Part shown: positions 45,694 to 55,652 of the stretch, piece by piece | How positions within the stretch are numbered: the stretch's first letter is position 1 | How the letters are laid out: every line of letters starts with the position of its first letter | NCBI RefSeq assembly: GCF_016808095.1 | Contig: NC_068975.1 | Location: forward strand, 1,426,001 to 1,490,000 | Length of the DNA stretch: 64,000 bases | Direction of reading: 5' to 3' | DNA from: Vigna angularis | Taxonomy: Eukaryota > Streptophyta > Magnoliopsida > Fabales > Fabaceae | Position numbers and translations under genes: made by a program | The notes under the pieces: generated by a model | Seen by the model: only the letters and a program-made list of their open reading frames with translations | The model's database searches: none | Told to the model about the DNA's origin: nothing

Positions 45694-47103
45694 TGATAAC
45701 GGTTGAATATACCGTTATCTGTGATGCAATTTTGATACTAAACCAACCATTTTTGACTTATAAGCTTGCTTGAACTCGAGTTTTTAGCTTATTTGTGAGA
45801 ATAAGAGAGTTTAGGTTATACTTTCGGATTTTATCACTATATTCCCTTGATTTTGAAGGAAATTGGAATGAATTTGAAGAGGATTAAAATATCAAGGAGT
45901 TGGAACTCAGAAAGGATAGAAAGAACACAAAAAGAGAAGGTTGCAGAAGCTTACAGGACACTTGGGCGCCCTTTTCTAGGGCCCTGGGCGTTGGTTGTCT
46001 CGCAAGCACGCCTGGGCATCCTTCTTTGGAGCCCTCAGTGCTGGAAGTATCGCATTCACGCCTGAGCGCCCTTTTAGGGATGTTGAGCGCCCTTTTCGGG
46101 ACATTGAGCACCAGTTCACGAGAACCGTTTCACGCTTGGGCGCCCTTCTTGGGGCGCTGAGCGCACTTCTCTCGCAAGCTCGCCTGGGCGCCCCAAGTGG
46201 GGGCGCTGAGCGCTAGCGACGTTGGTCCATGATCCAATTCAACTGTATATAAGGACTTGCACGTCCTAGAGGGGGTATCTTTTGACAGAAGGGACGCATA
46301 TTCAGACTTTTTCAACTCTCCGAAGGTAAAATTGGATGCGGAATCTCTCCTTTTCGGTTTTTAGGGTTTATCTTTCATTCTCATTCCATTGTACATCTAG
46401 TTTCTCCATGACAAGGGGGAACTAAATTAATTTGTTTTGTGGGAAGATGTGACCTCTAAACTCTCATGTATTTGAATTGATTCCAATTTATATATGCTTC
46501 TTTCAGTAATTGTTAGGGTTATTCTCCTATGCTCTATGCTTGTTATGTTTAACTCATTCATGACATGATTTTTGGTTTTCTTTGTTATTGGCAAATACCT
46601 AGAAACCTAGAATTGGGGAATTTCTCTCAAGGGAACTATTGCTTAGACATAGGGATAGAACGCTTGGTTGTCTTAAGCTTCCGTTCGTAATGCAAAATTA
46701 ATTATTAGGGATGCAAGACATTGTGGTCTAGTAATTAAGGATAGGCTTCTTTCGTCGAGAGATAGGGTTCTAAGTAATTTAGAAAGTGACATTGACAATT
46801 AATAAAGAAGAAGAATTCTTATATACATGAGAGTTATTAGGTGAAATCTAAACTCCAACAACATCTTCATCTCATAATACCAACATCATCATTCCCTTTT
46901 ACATTTCTCTTCAATTGATCAAAATTGCATTCATATTTATTTTCTTGTTTTTACATTTAAAAACCCTAAATTGTTCTTCAAAGTCTTAATTAGTTAAGTA
47001 ATTACATGACTGTTTAGTGTCGTGAGTCTCTTGGGAAATGATACTTGGTCTTACCAATTATTATTACTTTATACGATTCGATATACTTGTCGAGGTCTTG
47101 ACA
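45694..47103 (+). mobile_element. Athila-like solo LTR nested between two TAATCGATTA sites
   Basis: Starts TGATAACGG and ends GTCTTGACA. The 3' part resembles the Athila-like LTR here (CTTGGGAAATGATACTTGGTC compares with the reverse complement of about 36850). Flanks ATAAA/ATAAT (4 of 5). Contains GGGCGCCC/GAGCGC word pairs at 45964-46215 and TATATAAGG at 46246. Removing it restores a TAATCGATTA pair with a 20-bp step. Confidence 0.75.
45964..46254 (+). promoter_or_regulatory. GGGCGC/GAGCGC word pairs upstream of a TATA box
   Basis: Steps: 45964/45986 (22), 46014/46036 (22), 46064/46085/46106 (21, 21), 46138/46159 (21), 46186/46208 (22). TATATAAGG follows at 46246, about 31 bp after the last word. 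Confidence 0.6.
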
Positions 47104-47136
47104 ATAATCGATTATTTGCACAAGTAACTCTTTTCG

Positions 47137-47611
47137 AAATGAGCTCGTGATAATCAATTATTACACCAAATAATCGATTATCTGCGCAAACTTTCTAAAG
47201 ACAAGAAAACTTCTAAGTGTTTAAATCAACAAAGTTATTCCTATTACAATTTATTCTACAAAAAAATGCTTTTAAAATAAATACAACAAGAGTCTTCAAG
47301 TTCTTGATCTTATAGCATCATCAAAACCATAATATATCTTCAAGACACCAATGGTCCACATTGGTAATAATCTATTTTTCAAATGAGTTCGTGATAATCG
47401 ATTATTACACCAAATAATCGATTATCTACGCAAACTTTCTAAAGACAGGAAAACTTCTAAGTGTTTACATCAACAAATTTATTCCTATTACAATTTATTC
47501 TACAAAAAAGTGCTTTTAAAATAAATACAACAAGAGTCTTCAAGTTCTTCATCTTGTAGCATCATCAAAACCATAATATCTTCAAGACACCAATGGTCCA
47601 CATTGGTAACA
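47137..47611 (+). repeat. 244-bp tandem duplication
   Basis: From AAATGAGCTCGTGATAATC (47137) and AAATGAGTTCGTGATAATC (47381) to CCACATTGGTAA; more than 95 percent alike by eye. Confidence 0.88.
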
Positions 47612-48162
47612 AAATGGAGTCCACGATTAATCACAAGTAAGGGAATCTTAACTTAACGCTTAATATGACATTGAGTCTTAAGTTCAATAAGATTAAATTT
47701 CTTATTTGATGATTGAAAGCACAAATAATTATTTCAAGAGTGCTTTAAGATCTGTGATGCTTAGGAGGTTGTTAATTCTTAATTGAGTTCTTGAATTTAT
47801 GTTTTGTCACAAAAACATGTTTACCTAAGAAATCAACCTATGTGTGCGAAGTTTGGCTGCTTCAAGAAGTCAAGGGGGCATGACTTTGTTGCACTTATGA
47901 AGAGATATGGATGCATGACCCTATTATGTCAAGTATAACAAGAATATGTAATTTATCTTATATATAGAATATCTTCAAGACTTCATTATGTATTATGTTG
48001 GTTCAATCGTTTTGACACCAATAAAATATGAATTCCTGAAATGTGTATTCTACTAAGTAAAAGTTCAAGTCTATGCACACTTTCTTTTATGTGTAAGATT
48101 GCAATTATTAAATTGATGTTTGTGTTAAGTAATTATACAATACTCTCAAATTGGTGGAGGAT

Positions 48163-48991
48163 TGTTGGAATTTAAGAGTATTAGAATTCAGATTCATGAA
48201 GAGTTACAATTATTCATGAAAAGTTCCATTCATGAAAAGTTACAATCAAGAAATGTAACTAATTAGAATCTGGTATCTCTTGGATTTGAAAGATGTCTGA
48301 TCAACATCTATATAAAGGGATCACGTGCTCTATTGAAAGGTGAGAATTTTTCTCTATATTCTGTCATTCACTTAACACACAAATCAATTTGTGAGAATTT
48401 TATTCTTGTTTGACGTTAATACTAAGAGTGAGTATTATCGTTATTTTTCTTCTTTGTATCTCAAAAGTGGATTTCGTGATCCCTTCACTCTTATTAGAGA
48501 CAAAAGATTACTTTTAGAAAAATGTAAATTCACACCTAAAAAATTATATCAAGTCTACATTATTATTCATTGGGTTAAATATGTTTTTGGTCCCTTAACT
48601 TTCAGCGAAAATTGGAATTAGTCCCTCTTCAAAACTTTGGACTAATTTAGTCCCCAAACTTTACAAATGTGTGAATTTAGTCCTTTTAACCAAATTTTGT
48701 TAACTTTATTTGATGTTTCAAGTGCGTTTCATGATAGCATATGAGTTGTTTACACCGTTTGACACATTTTTGCTTCAATGTTCACTGAGAAATGCATTTG
48801 AAACATCAAATAAAGTTAACAAAATTTGGTTAAAAGGACTAAATTCACACATTTTTAAAGTTTGGGGACTAAATTAGTCCAAAGTTTTGAAGAGGGACTA
48901 ATTCCAATTTTCGCTGAAAGTTAAGGGACCAAAAACATATTTAACCCTTATTCATTTTGTTTTCCTAAGTTTTAGAAAAATTGTTCCAACG
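48163..48991 (+). repeat. 3' LTR of the host copia, with a MITE inside
   Basis: Begins TGTTGGAATTTAAGAG after a GGTGGAGGAT purine tract and ends TTCCAACG. 444 bp after subtracting the MITE and one target copy, close to the 5' LTR's 456. Confidence 0.85.
48572..48947. mobile_element. Mutator-type MITE
   Basis: 376 bp, almost wholly an inverted repeat: GGGTTAAATATGTTTTTGGT at the left, its reverse complement at the right, arms of about 150 bp. Perfect 9-bp target duplication TTATTCATT (48563-48571, 48948-48956), diagnostic of Mutator-like transposition. Confidence 0.93.
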
Positions 48992-48996
48992 TATTG

Positions 48997-50280
48997 GAAC
49001 CCACCACTCACCCAATGTTAATTCAGCCTAAAAGCTCCTTCACCTAAACCAACACTGTTCATCTAATTTTTTTGTTAGTTTTTGGGGTCTAACTTTCGTA
49101 CCCGACTTAAAAGTAGACCCATCATCACTTTAAAGACAGAGAGTCCATTATAATAATAATAATTCTTGAAATATTTAAAAAATGGTTATTTTATTATTAA
49201 ACTAATATTTAAATAATTATATCTCAGTTATTATTTAGAGAAATATTAACAAAATCTACTAATACAGTCTATGTATCTATAAACTTAAAGGCTAATGAAT
49301 ACATATACATCATATATAATCAATCTATATCTTTTATTGTTATCATTTTATACATTCATTCTTACTACTTTCAGGGTAATAGATTTGTTTCGGATGTGAG
49401 AGGCTGTGTTGTTCAAAGTTCCCACGTCTTACGCTATTCGTCCTCCGAACGTCCGGTTCTCCGTCCTCGCTCCTCAATTTCCTACTTCGTGCACGGGGGG
49501 AGACCTGCAAAAGGTTCTCCGATGCCAAAGTCAATGAGAGCAGTGGCTTTTCTATTGAATAGTAATAAATGCGCAGTAAATGCAACCCATCTACCACTCA
49601 CCTTGGATCTGTTTTTATAGTTTTCGCTGTGGACTTGGGATTAGTGAAAAGTTAATCACGGCCCAAACTCAGCCCAATAGCTTTTAACCACTACTTACCT
49701 TAAACTAAGTTGATTAGCGATGCGGCCGGCCGATCTCGCGAGACTTGGCCTCATGACAAGTCGACCTTTATAGGCAACCCGGCTGGTCCACAGCATGGTC
49801 GGTCGGCTTCATATGAGTTGTTTTTCCCATGGGTGTCAAGCGGTAAGGTTGCGTGATTGTGGGCGTACAGGCGTTTGGCCTACCGTGCCCAACCCTTCCT
49901 GACGGTAGGCAGAAGGGTAGTTCTTTGGATCCAATGTGGTGACGTAGACGTCCGGTCCGTTTAGCAGTCCAATGTGGTGACGTGGACGTCCGTCCTGTTT
50001 GGCGTCCGGTCCCTACTGGTACAAGATTCTTTTTAAGTGTACTGTACAACCCGTTTGATCATATGACGCATTGAATGACCATTCTCGCAAAAGAACTATC
50101 CTAATGACGGCACCTTTAGGAAGCATGGCCAAAGAATCCTTTCACGGAACAATTAACACTAATTCTGAGTAATTAAAACAAAATGTAATTACTATTAACA
50201 CTAATTCTGAGTAATTAAAATAAAATGTAATTACCATTAATTAGACCGTTAATCAAAATTCCAAGATAAGAGATAAGTTA
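48997..50280. other. Spacer with a GC-richer LTR-like stretch
   Basis: 48997-49350 shows nothing recognised. 49355-50045 is much GC-richer with GGTGACGTGGACGTCCG repeated at about 49937 and 49977, and GAGACCTGCAAAAGGTTCTC words seen in gypsy LTRs. Ends not found. ORFs here are not gene-like. Confidence 0.4.
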
Positions 50281-50310
50281 AGTATTTGCATTACTACATT
50301 GGATCGCGAT

Positions 50311-50400
50311 ATTTTAACAACGCCTATTTGACAAAAATTTGACAACGCCACGTGTCAACTTTTAATTGGTCAAATTTGAATGTTATTTGTAATTAAAAAT
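50311..50400. other. Possible MULE terminal region
   Basis: ATTTTAACAACGCCTATTTG then TTTGACAACGCCACGTGTCA, an end-like stretch upstream of the accessory gene. No inverted partner or 9-bp target duplication is visible in the window, so this is only a suggestion. Confidence 0.3.
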
Positions 50401-50771
50401 CTGATTTCGAGGAGCCAGAAGTTAGGATTCCGAAAGTGCCCTCTTAATTTTTGAACTATATCTTCTGTCCTTATGAACCTCTTCTCTCTCCATTTTAGGG
50501 ATTTGAATTTCATTTCAAGTTCTCTCTTCATTGCAGTGTTGTTCGTCCTCCATTGTAAGGGTTTTGTTTGTTTTGAAGATCTGTCTGTCCTGCTTCCCTG
50601 TCACCATTGTCTTCGTTTGAATCTCTATAGACATTGGGTTTGTTTGTTTGACTTGTAGATTATCGTTGTCTCCTTCGGTGTCTCTGTGAACTCGTCTTCT
50701 TTGTTTGAGTTAGAGATTAGCGTTGTGTCGTTCGGTGTGGATTTGGTGGAAGTTGTTACCTTTTTTGTGCA

Positions 50772-52248
50772 ATGGGTTCGTCCGGTAACAATGGTTGTTC
50801 GAACAAGGTATGAACTTTTTCGTGTCTCCGTATTCGTATTTTGGGGAGGGGATTTTGGTGTTGCATGTATTGGTAATTTTTTCGGTGTGTGTTGCTTTTG
50901 GGTTGTGACTTACGTTGGTTATTTGTACCAAAATACAATTTTTTTTGCAGTTGTTTGTTCGTCACTCATTGAAAACGAAACGTATTGCTTCTTTGAATGA
51001 CATTTTGAGTGAGGAGCAGAAGTCCATAATCTCCAAGACTCACTTTCGATGGTTTTTAGAATTACATGATAATATTAAGATTGGAAGGAATATTTTGAGC
51101 GATTTATTGATTAGATGGGATGATGACAGAGGTGGTTTTAGTTTTAGAGATAAATTTGTTGAATTCAAGGAAATAGATGTCAGCTTAAGCCTAGGGTTGG
51201 GTTTGGTTGGTGAGCAGATTAAATTGAATGAAAACAAAGTTAGTGAAAGTCATTGTCGGAAGTACTTTGGTGATGGAAAATATGAATTGGATTTGGTATA
51301 TGAATTTATTTTGAAGCAACACAAAAAGTTGCCTTCAATAGATGTTTGTAGGTTGTACATTTTGGTAGCAATTAGTGAGGTATTGTTTCCTAATCGCAGC
51401 AGAACAATATTCCCAATTTTGTTTGAAATTGTTGATAGAATAAGTGGTTTGGGAACTTTTTGTTGGGGTCGTAGTGTACCATTATCTACTTAGCAATCTG
51501 TGCAAAGCTTGTACAGCATGGAATAGAGGAAAAGGTGCAACCACTGTTTATGTGGATGGTTGTGTATACGTGTTCCAGGTAAATTTGTTACATGGATTGT
51601 TTGTTGTTTGTGAATTGAGATGACTAATTATGACGTATATGATGTATTTCAGGTTTGGTTTTGTTATCGATTCATTCCTTCGAATGTTTGTGTACATAAA
51701 TATCCAAGATTTTTGCATTGGATGAATATAAATGTTGGTGACAAGTTCATTAAACGTGCAATGGAGACGGGTGTGGTATGTACTTAATTGTTTTATTACA
51801 TTTGTTTGATCCAATGTTTTATGTAATGGTAATTGTGATGAAATTGCAGATGCTTGATGATTATGGTGCATCAAGGATAGAAAATAGTCAAACATGTGTG
51901 AAAGCATCAGTTAATTCAAATGGAGAGGAATTGAATAAACAAGAAAAATCAACAATCAATACGAAACTCATAAAAGGTATTAATGATGCTTTAGAGGAAC
52001 AAGATGTTGTAATTGAAGAACTTGAAGAAGAGTTATCTGGATTGCAGGCTGAGCTGGTTCAACAGAATAATAAAGATGAAGGTGGTTATAGTACACTCTG
52101 TAACCAACATGATTTTTACAATAAGTTTGACTGTGAGGGAGGAGTTTACAACCATGAAACCGTTATGAAGGAAAGAGTACGTCGAAAACGTTACAAAAGC
52201 CATGTTTGTAGAACTCCCTACACTGGATATAGTCCGAAACTTGATTGA
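50772..52248 (+). pseudogene. MULE-accessory family gene (no protease domain), frameshifted
   Basis: Four exons with good splice sites: 50772-50807 (MGSSGNNGCSNK), 50951-51578, 51653-51775, 51850-52248. Exon 2 encodes 'DVSLSLGLGLVGEQIKLNEN', 'IDVCRLYILVAISEVLFPNR' and, after a frameshift near 51473, 'YHYLLSNLCKACTAWNRGKG'. Exon 3 is 'VWFCYRFIPSNVCVHKYPRF'. Exon 4 has a coiled coil ('DVVIEELEEELSGLQAELVQ') and a basic end. The same domain and the same phase-0 intron positions occur in the Ulp1 gene at 61043-64000, so the two are paralogues; the family resembles the DUF1985-type part of Kaonashi-like Mutator elements (from memory). The frameshift suggests a recent pseudogene. Confidence 0.6.
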
Positions 52249-52444
52249 TTAATGTAATTTTTGATTATTCCAGTATTAGGATGATGTTTAATCATGGATA
52301 GTTGTATTTCGAACAATTTTCTTTTGTATTGGTGATAAAGAAAGTGGTTGTTTCAGTTTTGAATGTTGTATTAATTCCATTTGTTGTTTGGTAGTAGTGG
52401 GAAGTTTTAATTGTGGTAGTTATATGAAATGTCTAGGTGTGAGG

Positions 52445-54255
52445 ATGGTGTAATCGATTACAGGGGACTTGTAATCGATTACTATTACAGAAATATGATT
52501 CTGTACCAAAAGTATCTCTACGCTACCTAGACATGGTTTTATAACTCCCCAGTAGTGTTTGGTAGTGTTTATTTAGTGTTCAAAATAGGGGCACCCTGTT
52601 GGTCATTGTGCAACGTGTTGTGAACCATATTTCAAACAGTCTGAGGTGTATGCGTTTCGAAGAGGAAACGAAGGTGTTCCCAGGTTCGTAGTTCATGGCA
52701 GGGAAACCTGGGACAATTTAAGGGTGTTGTAATTGATTAATATTACAATAACCAAATTCTGTACGATAAGTATGTCTGCGCTACCCAGACATGGTTGAAT
52801 AACTCCCCAGTAGTGTTTTTTCAATGTTCCCAGGTTCAGAGTTCATGGGAGGGAAACTTGAGACAAATTAAGGGTGCTGTAATCGATTATAGGGGAGTCG
52901 TAATCGATTAATATAACAAAAAGGTCACTCTGTACATAAAGTATGTTTGCGCTACCCATACATGGTTGAATAACTCCCCAGTAGTGTTTGGTAGTGTTTT
53001 TTCAGTCTCCCCAGGTTCAGAGATCATGGCAGGGAAACCTGGGACAAATTAACGGTGATGTAATTGATTACTGGGGACTCGTAATCGATTAATTTAACAA
53101 CAATCTCATTCTATACCAAAAGTATGTCTTCTCTACCTAGACACGGTTGAATAACTCCCCAGTAGTGTTTGGTAGTGTTTTTTCAGTGTTCCCAGTTTCA
53201 AAGTTCATGGCAGGAAACCTAGAACAAATTAAGGGTGTTGTAATCGAATACAGAGGACTTGTAATCGACTAATATTAGGAAAAATCTCATTTTGTACCAA
53301 AAGTATGTATGCGCTACCAATACATGGTTCAATAACTCCCCAGTAGTGTTTGGTTATTTTTTTTCAGTGTTCCCAGGTTTAGAGTTCATGGCAGGGAAAC
53401 GTGGGACAAATTAAGGGTGTTGTAATCGATTAGTGGGGAGACGTAATCGATTAATATTACAAAAATCTCATTGTGTACCAAACTTATGTCTGCTGTACCC
53501 AGACATGGTTGAATAACTCTCCAGTAGTGTTTGGTAGTGTTTTTTCAGTGTTCCCAGGTTCAGAGTTCATCGGAGGGAAAACTGAGACAAATTAAGGGTG
53601 CTGTAATCAATTATAGGGGAGTCGTAATCGATTATTATAACAAAAATGTCACTTTGTACAGAAAGTATGTTTGCGCTTCCCAGACATGGTTGAATAACTC
53701 CCCAGTAGTGTTTTTTCATTGTTCCCAGGTTCAGAGTTCATGGGAGGGAAACCTGAGACAAATTAAGGGTGGTGTAATCGATTATAGGGGATTCGTAATC
53801 GATTAATATAACAAAAATGTCACTCTATACAAAAAGTATGTTTGCGCTACCCAGACATGGTTGAATAACTCCCTAGTAGTGTTTGGTAGTGTTCCCAAGT
53901 TCAGAGTTCATGGGAGGGAAACCTGAGACAAATTAAGGGTGCTGTAATCAATTATAGGGGAGTCGTAATCGATTAATATAACAAAAATGTCACTATGTAC
54001 AGAAAGTATGTCTACGCTACCCAGACATGGTTAAATAACTCCCCAGTAGTGTTTGGTAGTGTTTTTTCAGTCTCCCCAGGTTCAGAGATCATGGCAGGGA
54101 AACCTGGGACAAATTAACGGTGCTGTAATCGATTACTGGGGACTCGTAATCGATTAATATTAGAAAAATCTCATTCTGTACCAAAAGTATGTCTGTTCTA
54201 CCCAAACATGATTGAATAACTCCCCATTAGTGTTTGTTGTACCCAGACATGGAAG
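52445..54255. repeat. Minisatellite array, about 10 units of about 180 bp, each with two TAATCGATTA sites
   Basis: Unit: TAATCGATTA pair, 'CCCAGACATGGTTGAATAAC', 'CCCCAGTAGTGTTTGGTAGT', 'CCCAGGTTCAGAGTTCATGG', 'GGGACAAATTAAGGGTG'. Pair starts: 52451/52472, 52880/52901, 53061/53082, 53241/53262, 53423/53444, 53604/53625, 53775/53796, 53945/53966, 54126/54147, all 21 bp. One unit near 52726 has lost a site. Units differ by 5-15 percent. Confidence 0.92.
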
Positions 54256-54452
54256 GATTATAGTAATAACTTCAACTTCGAATACTTGAATATTGAATAA
54301 ATAAATAACGTATTGAATAACGTAAGAAGTTCTTAGAGTACTTTATAACAATAATAAAAACCATGTACATTAATAGAATGACTTAAGAACATTACATCAA
54401 AGAACAAGTTTTCAAATTAAAAGGGACATAACATTATAGAAAGAAATGTAAT

Positions 54453-55589
54453 CTAAGCAGGTGGTTGTCTCTCAAATTCATTGCGGAATTTAATGACTTC
54501 TTCCTGAAGGACTCCAACACGATTTTCAATTGTGTCAAATCTGTGGCCCATGAAAGTGCGGAGTTCTTGTATTTGTTTGATGACTTCACTCAATGTCTAA
54601 GAAGAGGTTGGTTGTGGATTTTGAGAGGGTTGTCGGACTTCATGTTCTTGATTACCAACTTCCACATCTTCTTCAATCCCTACTTGTTCTTGTATATTCC
54701 CAACGTCAACTTTGGGAACCCAAATTCCTTCATGAGTTTTGTGATAACCAAATGATGATAGAACTTCCAAACCAATCCTCTGTTTGTTCTTAACTTAGGT
54801 AAAAGGATCAGTTTCTGTAGGCACACCAAAGTGTTCCATGAATGTGGTAATTAGATGGGGATATGGTAGTTGGGCGTTGTCCTTGGTAGCCCTTTTCATC
54901 CTGTTACGAATGAGATGCCCCCAATTAATCTAAACAGAATTGATGAGTGCCCACAACAACATAATGTCCTCCTTTGTTGCCTGTGCAACATTCGTTGATC
55001 GAGGAACTAATATACGACAAAGTACGTAATGTAGTATCCTAGTTTGAAACTTCATAGTCTCGGCCAGTATTCTACCTTGTATGTTTGAACCTGGTTTGCA
55101 GATCAATTGCCTAACACTAATAGAATTGTATTCATGTTTCCACTCGTCAACAAGATTTCCTTCAAAACGAGCACCAACAGAAGGGATGGAAGTTAGTTTA
55201 TGAAAAAGTGAAGGTTTGATTGTGATTTTCACCTTTTTGACCTCAGTTTGAATAACTCCCGAATTGGAAACCCGCATATTGCTATAGAAAACACACACTA
55301 ATTCAGGGTAGTAGTGCATTCTATAAGCGACAAAATCATTTAGCCCAGCTTTTGTCAAGATGTCGAAGAATTCGAATGTACCATCACCAAAAAATTCATC
55401 ATCAAGATACTTCCCTTCTAGGATTGGACGCTCAAAGAAATGTGTAGAGAACCTTTCATATTGGTCGTCGTTGGAGAACAGTTCATTACTCGTAACTAGT
55501 GGAGAGAGTGGTGGGGATGGCGGTGGCCGAATTGGAGGCCCCCTTGTCGAAGACGAAGCCCTGATCTTCTTGTGAGCCCGATCTGCCAT
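54453..55589 (-). pseudogene. Plant transposon protein ORF with three in-frame stops
   Basis: From ATG 55589 (MADRAHKKIRASSSTRG) the frame has a proline-rich start, then 'FFERPILEGKYLDDEFFGDG', 'AYRMHYYPELVCVFYSNMRV', 'FHKLTSIPSVGARFEGNLVD' and 'MKFQTRILHYVLCRILVPRS'. After stops TAG (about 54930), TAA (about 54795) and TAG (about 54597) the same frame continues to TAG at 54453, including 'LITTFMEHFGVPTETDPFT' and a heptad helix 'EVIKQIQELRTFMGHRFDTI'. It is a distant relative of the ORF at 39303-40559. All three stops fit a C-to-T change in Gln codons. Lies just downstream of the FAR1-like gene, same strand. Confidence 0.75.
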
Positions 55590-55652
55590 TTGGGTTATTA
55601 AGGTTTCCAGTAACAGATAATGTAGAACCAAATCATCCCAAACCCATATATA

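Larger units (their letters stand above)
45634..47611 (+). mobile_element. LTR insertion, itself split by a solo LTR
   Basis: TGTTGGTATTGC...GGTAACA, flanked by GAATG (45629-45633) and AAATG (47612-47616), a 4-of-5 match. Without the nested 45694-47103 it is about 570 bp and carries a 244-bp direct repeat and three TAATCGATTA pairs. No protein. Confidence 0.6.
32289..48991 (+). mobile_element. Copia retrotransposon opened up by nested insertions
   Basis: 5' LTR 32289-32744 and 3' LTR 48163-48991 share the same sequence (both from the GTTGGAATTTAAGAGTATT start). The flanks show TATTG on both sides (32284-32288, 48992-48996). Between them, in order: gag-protease, integrase, RT-RNase H and a tail. 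Each is separated by a later insertion (33924-35462, 36747-44099, 45634-47611, and 48572-48947 in the 3' LTR). Without them the element is about 5 kb, normal for copia. Several in-frame stops show it is inactive. Confidence 0.88.

Noticed and set aside
52445..54255. Regular repeats and spacers suggestive of a CRISPR array
   Set aside because: Whole units, including the would-be spacers, are homologous and about 180 bp long; it is a minisatellite in a plant genome.
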